From assembly GCF_001639105.2 (NCBI RefSeq), contig NZ_CP015285.1, positions 124,001 to 188,000 of the forward strand: a stretch of DNA of 64,000 nt, in the 5' to 3' direction. Made by a program: the position numbers and the translations under genes. Within the stretch, counting starts at the first letter, position 1. Every line of letters starts with the position of its first letter. This stretch comes from Azospirillum humicireducens (GTDB lineage Bacteria > Pseudomonadota > Alphaproteobacteria > Azospirillales > Azospirillaceae). This document shows, piece by piece, positions 7,643 through 16,651 of the stretch. The notes below the pieces were generated by a model. That model was not told where the DNA came from. It saw nothing but the letters and a program-made list of their open reading frames with translations, and did not search any database.

Positions 7643-9787
7643 ATGATGACGGGCGTGATCGGCGGCGGAGAAAGGGGCCGGGATCGGAATGGATGGCCGT
7701 CCTTTCCCTGCCGTGGCGGCCGGCCGCCCGGCCATCTGCGCGGTTGCACATGGCATCTTTCCGCCTTGGCGGTGCCGGTCCTGTCCGCTCTCCTGTGGCT
7801 TGCCGGGATGGGTGGAACGCTCGCCGCCGAGACGCGGGATGTCCAGGCTCCGGCTACCGGGGCGATCGAGCCGCTGCGGCTGGAATCGTCCACCGCCGGC
7901 GCCACGCTGGCCGGCCATTTCGCCCGGCTGGTCGATCCCGCGCGCAAGCTGGACTTCGCCGACGTCCTGAAGGCCGACGCCGCCGGAGGCATGGAGCAGC
8001 GCAGCGATTTCCGCGGCGCCGGCCAGACCCGCGACATCCACTGGTACCGGTTCGACCTGCTGCGCGCCTCCGGTGCGCCGGCCGATTGGATCCTGGAGAT
8101 GGGCGAGGCCTACATCGACCATCTCGATCTGTTCATCCCCAAGTCGATCGACTCCAGGCGGATGAGCCCGGAGTCGACGGCGGCGGACGGCCGACCGCAA
8201 AGTCCGGACGCCTTTCGGCTGGTCCGGCTGGGCGATTTCGTGCCCTTCAGCCAGCGGCCGATGAAGACGCGGCTGCACGCCCTGCCCTTGACCCTGCCGG
8301 AAGGACGGCCGGTTTCGCTTTATCTGCGTGTCGATTCGGTCAGCGCCATCCGCCTGTCCGCCCGGATGTGGACGCCGGCCGCCTATGCCGGCCATCAGAC
8401 GACGGATCTGCTGTTCCAGGGCCTGTTCCTCGGCATTCTCGGCATCCTGATGCTTGGCTATGTCGCGCTGGGGCTGCTTCTGCGCGACGGGGCACTGCTG
8501 ACCTACACCGGCTATGTCGCCACCGTCTTCTTCTACTACCTGTTCGCCAACGGCATCGCCGCCGCCCTGCTGCCGGACATGTCCGGTTGGTTCATCAACC
8601 TGATGGTGGGCAGCAGCGGCTTCCTGGGATTCGCCGCTGCGCTGACCATGTGGGTCTACATCCTCGACCTGCGGAACCGGGTGCCGCTGCTGATGCGCTG
8701 CTACCAGGGGCTGGCCCTGGTGACGGTGCTGCTTCTGCCGACAACGGCGTCGTCGTTCTATGCCATCACCGGTCCGGCGGTGACGCTGTCGGCGCTGGTC
8801 GTGGTGGTGATCGCGCTGGTGCTGACCGCACGGATGACCCTGCAGAATCCCGGCGATCTCAGCTCGCGCTTCTATCTGGCCAGCACGCTGGTTTCTCTCA
8901 CCGGTTTCCTGCTGACCCAGATGTCGCTGCGCGGCGTGCTGCCGGCCGACTTCGCCATCGCCGATCCCTATCAGATCTCATTCGTGCTGGCGGTGCTGGT
9001 GCTGGGCGTCGGTCTGGCCCTGCGCATCGGCCGCCTCCAGTCCGAGCGGCTGCGCGCCCGCGAGGAATCGGCCTTCGCCACCAAGCGGGCGGAGGAGCAG
9101 CGCACCTTCGTCGCCATGCTGTCGCACGAGTTCCGCACCCCGCTCGCCTCCATCGACAGCGCGGCGCAGATGATCGAGCTGTCGGGGGCGGTCACGGCGC
9201 CGGCGGCGCTGACCCGGCTGGAGCGCATCCGCAACACCACCCGCAAGATGGTCGAGCTCGTGGAGCTGTTCCTGTCCTCCGACGCGCTGGACCAGGGGGC
9301 GCTGGCACTGAAGCCGGAGCCGGTGGCGTTGGGTCAGCTGATGGAGGAGGCGCTGGGCGGCCTGAGGGGAACGGAGGCGGATGACCGGCTGGCGGTGGCG
9401 GTGGAAGCGCCGGACCACCCGCTGCTGGTCGATGCGCCCTTCCTGGGGGTGGCGATCGGCAATCTCGTGCAGAACGCGCTGCGCTACTCGCCCCCGGAGG
9501 CGCCGGTGCGGGTGACGGCCGGTCATGATGATGGGCAGATCGTCATCCGCGTCGCCGACCGCGGGCGCGGCATGGCGCCCGAGGAGGTGGAGCGGATCGG
9601 CTCGATCTATTTCCGCGCCTCCTCCTCGCGCGGGACCAAGGGCACCGGGCTGGGGCTCTATATGGCGAAGAAGATCGTCGCCGCCCATGGCGGCAGCCTG
9701 ACCGTGGACAGCACGCGTGAGGACGGATCCGTCTTCACCATCAGTTTGCCGCCATCGGTGTCCTGTAGCGCCGTGCGTTTGATATGA
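7643..9787 (+). CDS. 7TMR-DISM sensor histidine kinase (first of a tandem pair)
   Basis: About 714 residues. A hydrophobic signal-like segment ends near TLAAETRD. A periplasmic 7TMR-DISM extracellular domain follows (HWYRFDLLRASGAPADWILEMGEAYIDHLDLF), then about seven transmembrane segments, a short coiled linker, a HisKA domain with phosphoacceptor H495 (LSHEFRTPLASID), and an HATPase domain with N box (NLVQNALRYSP), G1 (DRGRGM) and G2 (GTKGTGLGLYMAKK). There is no receiver domain and no response regulator gene adjacent. Start at 7643 or 7646 is the best fit; the frame is open to 7565. It is very similar to the next gene along its whole length. Signal unknown. Confidence 0.9.
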   Translation: MMTGVIGGGERGRDRNGWPSFPCRGGRPPGHLRGCTWHLSALAVPVLSALLWLAGMGGTLAAETRDVQAPATGAIEPLRLESSTAGATLAGHFARLVDPARKLDFADVLKADAAGGMEQRSDFRGAGQTRDIHWYRFDLLRASGAPADWILEMGEAYIDHLDLFIPKSIDSRRMSPESTAADGRPQSPDAFRLVRLGDFVPFSQRPMKTRLHALPLTLPEGRPVSLYLRVDSVSAIRLSARMWTPAAYAGHQTTDLLFQGLFLGILGILMLGYVALGLLLRDGALLTYTGYVATVFFYYLFANGIAAALLPDMSGWFINLMVGSSGFLGFAAALTMWVYILDLRNRVPLLMRCYQGLALVTVLLLPTTASSFYAITGPAVTLSALVVVVIALVLTARMTLQNPGDLSSRFYLASTLVSLTGFLLTQMSLRGVLPADFAIADPYQISFVLAVLVLGVGLALRIGRLQSERLRAREESAFATKRAEEQRTFVAMLSHEFRTPLASIDSAAQMIELSGAVTAPAALTRLERIRNTTRKMVELVELFLSSDALDQGALALKPEPVALGQLMEEALGGLRGTEADDRLAVAVEAPDHPLLVDAPFLGVAIGNLVQNALRYSPPEAPVRVTAGHDDGQIVIRVADRGRGMAPEEVERIGSIYFRASSSRGTKGTGLGLYMAKKIVAAHGGSLTVDSTREDGSVFTISLPPSVSCSAVRLI

Positions 9788-9969
9788 AACGCATGGCGCT
9801 ACAGATTTTCGTCTGACGATCGGAGTCACGCTTCAAATCGATTCCGGTTTTACGCGATCCGATCCGATCCAAGTCGGGACGGGGCCGGCCTGCTGCCCGC
9901 TGCGCTCTTTCGACCGGATGCTTCATACCGTAAGCTTGGGCGCAGACGACGGAAAGGCCGAGCAGCATC

Positions 9970-12045
9970 GTGACTGGCAACCGATGGATGGTGCGGGTGG
10001 AGGGCCGGTGTGCCGCGGCATTCCGGTTCTTGTGGCTGGCCGCGCCGGTCCTGTGCCTGCTGGCCGCATTCGCGCCGGCGACGGCATGGGCGCAGGCACA
10101 GCAGCCGTCCGCCGTGCTGGCCGCCGATCCGCTGCGGCTGACGGCCTCGACCGAGAAGGCCACGCTTGCCGGGCATTTTGCCCGGCTGATCGACCGTGAC
10201 CACAGTCTGGGGTTCGGCGATGCGCTGCGGGCCGATGCCGAGGGGCGCTTCGAACCGCAGACGATCTTCCGCGGCGCCGGCCAGACCCCCGATGTCCATT
10301 GGTACCGGTTCGACCTGCTGCGCGAACGTGGCGCGCCGGCCGGCTGGATCCTGGAGCTGGGCGAGGCCTACATCGACCGGCTCGACCTGTATGTTCCCGA
10401 TCCGGCGCTGTCCGGCGACGCGGCGGGCTACAGCCTCGTCCGCATGGGCGACTTCGTGCCGTTCAGCGAGCGCCCGATGAAGACAAGGCTGCACGCCACG
10501 CAACTGACCCTGCCGGAGGGCAAGCCGGTCTCCCTCTATCTTCGCGTCGAGTCGGTCAGTTCCATCACCTTGCGGGCGTCGGTCTACGCCGTGCCGGCCT
10601 ATGCCGGCTTCCAGATGACCAACCTGCTGTTCCAGGGGCTGTTCTTCGGCGTGCTGGCGATCCTGACGCTGGGCTACGTCGCGCTTGGCCTGCTTCTGCG
10701 CGACGGGGCGCTGCTGGCCTTCACCGCCTATGTCATGAGCGTCTTCACCTTCTATTTCTTTTCCACCGGGGTGGCGGCGGTGCTGCTTCCCGACATGCCG
10801 GGCTGGCTGCAGAATCTGGTGGTCGGCTGCAGCGCCTTCCTCGGTGTCGCCGCTGCCGCGTCGATGTGGGACCGCATCCTCGACCTGCGGGTCCATTATC
10901 CGCGCCTGCATCGCATCTATGTGGGCATCCGCTGGCTGGCGCTGCTGTCGCTGCCGACCGCCGTTTCATGGACCTATTCGATCACCAATCCGCTGATCCT
11001 GCTGCTCGCCACCCTGTCGACGCTGACCGGCGTCGTCCTTTCGATCCGGCAGGCGGTCAGGAATCCTGCCGACACCAGCGCGCGCTACTATGCCGCCAGC
11101 GGCCTGACGGCGATTTCCGGCAACACGCTGACCCAGTTCGTCGTGCGCGGCAGCCTGCCCACCGACCTGCTGTTCGCCGACCCCTACCAGATCGCCGTCC
11201 TTGCCACGATGCTGTGCCTGGGATCCGGTCTGGCGCTGCGCATCCGCACCCTGCAGGTCGAGCGGGTGCGGGCACAGGAGGAATCGGCCTTCGCCACCAA
11301 GCGCGCGGAGGAGCAGCGCACCTTCGTCGCCATGCTGTCGCACGAATTCCGCACGCCGCTCGCCGCCATCCAGGGGGCGGCGCAGATGATCGAACTGTCG
11401 GGAGACGTGCGGACGCCGTCGATGCAGTCGCGCGTCCGCCGCATCGTGGACACCACCCGGCGCATGTCCGATCTGGTGGAGCTGTTCCTGTCGGCCGATG
11501 CGCTGGACCAGGGGGCGCTGGCGCTGAAGCCGGAAACCGTGCCGCTCGACATGCTGATGGACGAGGCGCTGGATGGGCTGACCGGGGCCGACGGCGAATC
11601 GCGGCTGACCGTGACGGTCGAGACGCCGGAGCGGCTGTTGCGGGTCGACGTGCCGTTCCTGGGGGTGGCGGTGGCCAATCTGGTGCGCAATGCGCTGCGC
11701 TATTCCCACCCCGGCACGGCGGTGCGGGTGGCGGCGGGCATGGACGGGCGCGATCTGGTCATCCGGGTCGCCGACCAGGGCCGCGGCATGACGCCGGAGG
11801 AGGTGGAGCGGATCGGCTCCATCTATTTCCGCGCCTCCTCCTCGAAAGGCACGAAGGGGTCGGGGCTGGGGCTTTACATGACGCAGCGGATCGCCGCCGC
11901 CCATGGCGGCAGCCTGGCGGTGGAAAGCACGCTGGGCGTCGGTTCCGTCTTCACCATCCGGTTGCCGGGCGTCGGAGAGCAGGAAACCACCGGTGCGGGG
12001 GAAAGGCTCGCCACCCCGCCGGCCGGCCGGCTGCCGGTTCAGTAA
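9970..12045 (+). CDS. 7TMR-DISM sensor histidine kinase (second of a tandem pair)
   Basis: 691 residues, starting at GTG 9970 so that the signal peptide (FLWLAAPVLCLLAAFAPATAWAQA) is N-terminal. Architecture as in the preceding kinase: signal peptide, DISM extracellular domain, seven-helix membrane domain, HisKA with H458 (LSHEFRTPLAAIQ), HATPase with NLVRNALRYS, DQGRGMTPEE and GTKGSGLGLYMTQR. Long stretches are identical to its neighbour (EESAFATKRAEEQRTFVAML), so the pair arose by tandem duplication. The stop overlaps the convergent PPOX gene by 7 bp. Confidence 0.9.
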   Translation: MTGNRWMVRVEGRCAAAFRFLWLAAPVLCLLAAFAPATAWAQAQQPSAVLAADPLRLTASTEKATLAGHFARLIDRDHSLGFGDALRADAEGRFEPQTIFRGAGQTPDVHWYRFDLLRERGAPAGWILELGEAYIDRLDLYVPDPALSGDAAGYSLVRMGDFVPFSERPMKTRLHATQLTLPEGKPVSLYLRVESVSSITLRASVYAVPAYAGFQMTNLLFQGLFFGVLAILTLGYVALGLLLRDGALLAFTAYVMSVFTFYFFSTGVAAVLLPDMPGWLQNLVVGCSAFLGVAAAASMWDRILDLRVHYPRLHRIYVGIRWLALLSLPTAVSWTYSITNPLILLLATLSTLTGVVLSIRQAVRNPADTSARYYAASGLTAISGNTLTQFVVRGSLPTDLLFADPYQIAVLATMLCLGSGLALRIRTLQVERVRAQEESAFATKRAEEQRTFVAMLSHEFRTPLAAIQGAAQMIELSGDVRTPSMQSRVRRIVDTTRRMSDLVELFLSADALDQGALALKPETVPLDMLMDEALDGLTGADGESRLTVTVETPERLLRVDVPFLGVAVANLVRNALRYSHPGTAVRVAAGMDGRDLVIRVADQGRGMTPEEVERIGSIYFRASSSKGTKGSGLGLYMTQRIAAAHGGSLAVESTLGVGSVFTIRLPGVGEQETTGAGERLATPPAGRLPVQ

Positions 12046-12653
12046 AGCGACTTCGGGATCCGCTCCGCCAGCGAACGGTCGTAGGCGTCGCCGCCCTCGC
12101 GCCCGGCGCTGGCCTCCGCCAGCAGCGACCCCACCGAGGGCAGGCTGGCGCGCGGCACCTGCGCCGCCGGATCCCACAGGCGGGAGCGCAGCAGGGCGCG
12201 GGCGCACTGGAAGAACACCGTCTCGATGGTGACGACCAGCACCGACTTCGGCGCCTTGCCGTCGACCGCGAAGCTGTCGCACAGCGCAGGGTCGGTGTCG
12301 ATCACGGCCCGGCCGTTGACGCGCAGCGTCTCGTTCAGCCCCGGCACCAGGAACAGCAGCCCGACGCGCGGATCGGCCAGGATGTTGCGCAGGCTGTCGA
12401 TGCGGTTGTTGCCGCGGCGGTCGGGGATCAGCAGGGTGCGGTCGTCGGCCACCCGGACGAAGCCCGGTTCGTCGCCGCGCGGCGAGGCGTCCAGCCCGTC
12501 CGGCCCGCTGGTGGCGAGAACGAAGAAGGGCGACGCCTCGATCAGGGCACGGTAGCCGGGAGTCAGCGCCGGCACCTCCTTGGCGATGGAGGCGGCGACC
12601 GGCTCGCCATAGAGGGATTCCAGCGCGGCGAGGTCGGTAATGGGGCGGCTCAT
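12039..12653 (-). CDS. PPOX-type flavin-dependent oxidoreductase family protein
   Basis: 204 residues. The split-barrel pattern is clear: ALIEASPFFVLATSGPDGLDASPRGDEPGFVRV, then LLIPDRRGNNRIDSLRNILADPRVGLLFLVPG and ETLRVNGRAVI. This is the pyridoxamine 5'-phosphate oxidase-like subgroup sometimes annotated as MSMEG_1061-type, which binds FMN or F420-like cofactors. C-terminal residues after about 165 (RSRLWDPAAQVPRASLPS) are typical of that subgroup. Substrate unknown. It is the last gene of a four-gene overlapping operon; its ATG lies in the stop of the DinB-like gene (ATGA, 12650-12653). Confidence 0.85.
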   Translation of the reverse strand: MSRPITDLAALESLYGEPVAASIAKEVPALTPGYRALIEASPFFVLATSGPDGLDASPRGDEPGFVRVADDRTLLIPDRRGNNRIDSLRNILADPRVGLLFLVPGLNETLRVNGRAVIDTDPALCDSFAVDGKAPKSVLVVTIETVFFQCARALLRSRLWDPAAQVPRASLPSVGSLLAEASAGREGGDAYDRSLAERIPKSLY

Positions 12654-13162
12654 TTCGCTTCCAGCAGGAAATAGACGAAATCGATGGAGGGAGCCTCCAG
12701 CCCGAACTGGCTCAACAGGCCGTGCGCCTGTCCGCGATGATGGGTCTGGTGGTTGAAGATGTGGGTCAGCACCTGGGCGAAGGGCAGCTCGTGAGCCGTG
12801 CCGGCCATGCTGCGGTAGGAGAGGACTGCCCCGAACCGCTCCGCTGGCGTGGCGGCTAGCACGCGCAGGATGCGCTCGTCCTCCGCCTCGCGGGCGGCGC
12901 GCAACTCCGCGAAATCGTCGTGGAGGATCTCGTCGAGCGCCGACGGCTTCGGCCCGGCCCCCTCGATCCGCTCCAGCCACACCCGGTCGGCGACCAGGAT
13001 GTGGTTCAGCGTGCCGCGGACCGAGCGGAAGAAGGCGCCGCGGTCCTCGCGGAACTGTGCGTCGGACAGCTGCGACGCGACTTCGTAAAGGCGGCGGTTG
13101 GCCCAGCGGTTGTAACGGCCGAGGGTCTCGAAATGCGGCTTGGGGTCCATGGCTCTTGTCAC
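12650..13162 (-). CDS. DinB-fold (DinB/YfiT) family protein
   Basis: 170 residues. A four-helix DinB-like protein with likely metal-binding histidines in GTLNHILVADRVWLERI and HIFNHQTHHRGQAHGLL, the characteristic motifs of the family. Members act as thiol-dependent S-transferases or are of unknown role. The start at 13162 is a GTG that overlaps the ftsK-like stop (GTGA, 13159-13162). An ATG at 13150 (MDPKPHFETLGRYNRWAN) is an alternative start. Confidence 0.85.
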   Translation of the reverse strand: MTRAMDPKPHFETLGRYNRWANRRLYEVASQLSDAQFREDRGAFFRSVRGTLNHILVADRVWLERIEGAGPKPSALDEILHDDFAELRAAREAEDERILRVLAATPAERFGAVLSYRSMAGTAHELPFAQVLTHIFNHQTHHRGQAHGLLSQFGLEAPSIDFVYFLLEAK

Positions 13163-15090
13163 ACGCCTGCGCGCTTGGCCGACAGGCCGGCGTGGGACAG
13201 CAGGACCTCGCGCTTGCCCTGGTGGTTGGCGGGGCCGACGACGCGCTCGGTCTCCATCCGCTCGACCAGACGGGCAGCGCGGTTGTAGCCGATCTGCAGC
13301 TGGCGCTGGATGAAGCTGACCGACACCTTGCCCTCGCGCACCACCAGATTGACGGCCTGCATGTAGAGGTCGTCGCCGGTCGCGGCCGAACCGCCCTCCT
13401 CGTCCTCCACCGCGGCGGCCTCCTCCTCCTCCTCGGTGATGGCGGTGACGTAGTTGGGGGCGCCCTGGGCCTTGACGTACTGGACGATCTCCTCGACCTC
13501 CGAATCGGAGACGAAGGGGCCGTGGACGCGGGTGATGCGGCCGCCACCCTGCATGTACAGCATGTCGCCCTGGCCCAGAAGCTGCTCCGCCCCGGCTTCG
13601 CCCAGGATGGTGCGGCTGTCGATCTTGCTGGTGACCTGGAAGCTGATGCGGGTCGGGAAGTTGGCCTTGATGGTGCCGGTGATGACGTCGACCGACGGGC
13701 GCTGCGTCGCCATGATCAGGTGGATGCCGGCGGCGCGGGCCATCTGGGCGAGGCGCTGGATCGCCGCCTCGATCTCCTTGCCGGCGACCAGCATGAGGTC
13801 GGCCATCTCGTCGACGATCACGACGATGTAGGGCAGCGGCGTCGGCTCCGACGGCGTCAGGTCGAAGACAGTCTCCGGCTCGCCCGGTGCCGGGGCGCGG
13901 CGCGGCATCTTCTCGCCATTGGCGATCATCTCGGCCATGCGGGCGTTGTAGCCCTCGATGTTGCGCACGCCGAGCTTGGACATCGCCTCGTAGCGGCTCT
14001 CCATCTCGCGCACGGCCCAGCGCAATGCCACCACCGCCTTCTTGGGATCGGTGACGACGGGGGTCAGCAGATGCGGGATGCCGTCATAGACCGACAGCTC
14101 CAGCATCTTGGGATCGACCATGATGAAGCGGCAGCGCTCCGGCGGCAGCCGGTAGAGCAGCGACAGGATCATCGTGTTGATCGCCACCGACTTGCCCGAG
14201 CCGGTGGTGCCGGCCACCAGCAGGTGCGGCATGCGGGCGAGGTCGGCCACCACCGGCTCGCCGCTGATGTCCTTGCCGAGCGCGATGGCGAGCTGGGCCG
14301 TGGTGTTGCGGAAGGCGTCGTGGTCGAAGCTCTCGCGCAGATAGACCATCTCGCGCACCGGATTCGGCAGCTCGACGCCGATGACGCTGCGGCCGGGGAC
14401 GATGGCGATGCGGGCGGTGACCACGCTCATCGAGCGGGCGATGTCGTCGGTCAGGTTGATCACGGTGGCCGACTTGGTGCCGGGCGCCGGTTCGAACTCA
14501 TAGAGGGTGACGACCGGGCCGGGACGCACATCCATGATCTCGCCGCGGACGCGGAAGTTCTTCAGGACGGTTTCCAGCATCCGCGCGTTGCGGGCCAGAA
14601 CCGATTCGTCATGCTGCTGCACCGGGCGCGGCGGCGGGGTCTGAAGCAGAGAGACGGTGGGCAGCGAATAGACGGCGGGATACTCCGCCGGCGCGGCCGG
14701 AGCGGCGGGCGCGCAGGGCAGCACCGGGGTTGCGGCAGGGCCGGGGATGGTGGTTGCCGCGTCCGCCGCCGGGGCGGCTTCGCACGGGGCGGCGGGGGGT
14801 GCGGCCTCCGCCGGGTCGCGCGCCTCATAGGCCCATTCGACGCCCGACAGGAAGGCGAAGCCGGCGACAACCGCCAGCGCCTCGTCCGACAGGTTGGTGG
14901 AATAGACGGTGCCGGCGCGCGGGGTGCCGGGCAGAACCTCCACATCCCACATCACGCGGCCGTCGGGGCGCGGGTTGGGGACGAGGTTGAAGGGGCGGCC
15001 GTTCAGCGCGCACCACAGATTGAACTCGTCGGCGGTCACCACGCCCGCCTGGGTCGGCGGGGCGGCGAGATGCGGCATACGCGAGGTCAT
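13159..15090 (-). CDS. soluble FtsK/SpoIIIE-type DNA translocase without membrane domain
   Basis: 643 residues. The motor is complete: Walker A AGTTGSGKSVAIN (K300), Walker B VIVDEMADLM, ATQRPSVDVITGTIKANFP and the C-terminal winged-helix gamma domain (YMQAVNLVVREGKVSVSFIQRQLQIGYNRAARLVERM). The N-terminal 130 residues have no transmembrane helices: a small folded region (DEFNLWCALNGRPFNLVPNP...) and an Ala/Pro linker replace the usual four-helix membrane domain (full FtsK is about 800-900 residues in relatives). A second, membrane-anchored FtsK is therefore expected elsewhere. The ATG overlaps the upstream PAS gene (ATGA) and its stop overlaps the next start. Confidence 0.93.
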   Translation of the reverse strand: MTSRMPHLAAPPTQAGVVTADEFNLWCALNGRPFNLVPNPRPDGRVMWDVEVLPGTPRAGTVYSTNLSDEALAVVAGFAFLSGVEWAYEARDPAEAAPPAAPCEAAPAADAATTIPGPAATPVLPCAPAAPAAPAEYPAVYSLPTVSLLQTPPPRPVQQHDESVLARNARMLETVLKNFRVRGEIMDVRPGPVVTLYEFEPAPGTKSATVINLTDDIARSMSVVTARIAIVPGRSVIGVELPNPVREMVYLRESFDHDAFRNTTAQLAIALGKDISGEPVVADLARMPHLLVAGTTGSGKSVAINTMILSLLYRLPPERCRFIMVDPKMLELSVYDGIPHLLTPVVTDPKKAVVALRWAVREMESRYEAMSKLGVRNIEGYNARMAEMIANGEKMPRRAPAPGEPETVFDLTPSEPTPLPYIVVIVDEMADLMLVAGKEIEAAIQRLAQMARAAGIHLIMATQRPSVDVITGTIKANFPTRISFQVTSKIDSRTILGEAGAEQLLGQGDMLYMQGGGRITRVHGPFVSDSEVEEIVQYVKAQGAPNYVTAITEEEEEAAAVEDEEGGSAATGDDLYMQAVNLVVREGKVSVSFIQRQLQIGYNRAARLVERMETERVVGPANHQGKREVLLSHAGLSAKRAGV

Positions 15091-15644
15091 GCCGAGGCTC
15101 CCGGCTTCTGAACGGTGAGGGGGACTGGACCGGTGGAGGAGCCGCCCGGCCCCGGGGCATGCCCGGAGGAGGATAGCGGGGCGCGCGCCGCCAGCTCGCG
15201 CGGCGTCATCTCGTAGGCGGCGACCAGCAGCTTGTCGATGCTGACCCCGTCGCTGGACATCGGCAGGACCAGCCGTTCGAAGCTGCGGCTGCGGCCGCCG
15301 AAAATTGCGGTGTGGACACGGGCGACGGGCAACCGTTCGCGGCGCACCGTCTCGTATTCCGGCTGCAGCACGGCGCGCTGTTCCGGCGGCAGATCGTCCA
15401 GCGTGGCTCCCAGACGCGACTGGCCGAAGGCGGCGACCAGCGCCTTGCCGTAATAGGAATAGACGAAGGTGCCGGATTCCTCCCCGATCACCTCGAACAC
15501 GACGATGTTGTCCTTCCACGGCCGCAGGTCGGCCGGGGAGATGCTGCTGGGGACCGGCGGCCGGCCGGCGACGGATTTGGTGAGCCAGAATTCGAGCAGG
15601 CCGCTGAGGGACGGCGTCGCCAGCTCGGTTCTTTCCTTGGTCAT
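15087..15644 (-). CDS. PAS_5-type protein upstream of the ftsK-like gene
   Basis: 185 residues. LSGLLEFWLTKSVAGRPPVPSSISPADLRPWKDNIVVFEV and GTFVYSYYGKALVAAFGQSRLGATLDDLPPEQ follow the PAS_5 pattern (W...G..P....I.P.dl.pw). RLPVARVHTAIFGGRSRSFERLVLPM is the second half of the domain. No output domain. An upstream in-frame Met at 15719 would add 25 residues. The 4-bp overlap with the ftsK-like gene makes it the first gene of the operon. Ligand unknown. Confidence 0.75.
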   Translation of the reverse strand: MTKERTELATPSLSGLLEFWLTKSVAGRPPVPSSISPADLRPWKDNIVVFEVIGEESGTFVYSYYGKALVAAFGQSRLGATLDDLPPEQRAVLQPEYETVRRERLPVARVHTAIFGGRSRSFERLVLPMSSDGVSIDKLLVAAYEMTPRELAARAPLSSSGHAPGPGGSSTGPVPLTVQKPGASA

Positions 15645-15827
15645 GACAATCGCAGCTGGACGGGCGGCGCTCCCGCGGGGGGTAACGCCGCCGGAGCTTT
15701 CAAGAGCCGCCCGAACCATACCCGCAAGGGCCGGTGTGGCGCAACCGCGAGGGCCAGGCCCGGCAGGGGCGCCGCAATCCGCCTTTCATGGGCCGCCTTT
15801 CATCGGCCGGCTTTTACCTGCTCTCGA

Positions 15828-16469
15828 TCACGCGGCGCAGGTGACGCCGGTGCCGCCCAGGCCGCAATAGCCGTTCGGATTCCTGGCGAGATACTGCTGG
15901 TGGTAGCCTTCCGCGAAGTAGAAGGGCGGGGCCTCGCGGATCTCGGTGGTGATCGGGCCGTAGCCGGCCTGGGCCAGCCGGTCCTGATAGGCCGCCAGGG
16001 TCGCCTCCGCCGCCGCCTTCTGGGCTGGGGTGTGGGTGTAGACGGCGGAGCGGTATTGAGTGCCGACATCGTTGCCCTGGCGCATGCCCTGGGTCGGGTC
16101 GTGCGATTCCCAGAAGATGCGCAGCAGATCCTCGACCGTCACCATGGCCGGGTCATAGACGACGCGCACCGCCTCGGTGTGGCCGGTGCGGCCGGAGCAG
16201 ACCTCCTCATAGGTCGGGTTCGGGGTGTGGCCGCCCTGATAGCCGACGGCGGTCACCCAGACGCCGGGAACCTGCCAGAACTTGCGCTCCGCACCCCAGA
16301 AGCAGCCGAGCCCGAGGTCGATGACCTCCAGTCCGGGCGGGTAGGGCGGGGCGAGGCGGTGGCCGTTGACATGATGCGCGTCGGGCACCGGAACGGGGTG
16401 GCTGCGGCCGGGCAGCGCCTCCTCCGGCGTCGGCAGCGTCGGCGGCTTGCGCAGGAAATGCCCCAGCAT
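15828..16469 (-). CDS. msrA: peptide-methionine (S)-S-oxide reductase
   Basis: MsrA repairs oxidised methionine in the cytosol. 213 residues. The catalytic GCFWGAE motif has Cys56. [56 protein letters not shown] and AEGYHQQYL are diagnostic. The last residues ([12 protein letters not shown]) include the probable resolving cysteines. The start chosen is the ATG at 16467-16469; an ATG 15 bases upstream (16482-16484) is possible. It diverges from the sigma-1.1-like gene. Confidence 0.97.
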   Translation of the reverse strand: MLGHFLRKPPTLPTPEEALPGRSHPVPVPDAHHVNGHRLAPPYPPGLEVIDLGLGCFWGAERKFWQVPGVWVTAVGYQGGHTPNPTYEEVCSGRTGHTEAVRVVYDPAMVTVEDLLRIFWESHDPTQGMRQGNDVGTQYRSAVYTHTPAQKAAAEATLAAYQDRLAQAGYGPITTEIREAPPFYFAEGYHQQYLARNPNGYCGLGGTGVTCAA

Positions 16470-16651
16470 GGTCGGGTCTCCCATCAGTAACGATCCGTTG
16501 GAGGAACCCCTTATGTCGGGTCGCGGCCGGGCCGCGGCAAGATGGCGCAGGGGTGGCTGGCGGTGACTGTCCGTCTGCTTTTTGGGACCTTCGGGCGTTT
16601 CTCTGCGTTTGACCCTGTGACCCAGGAGGAACTTGAACAAGGAGAGCCATC

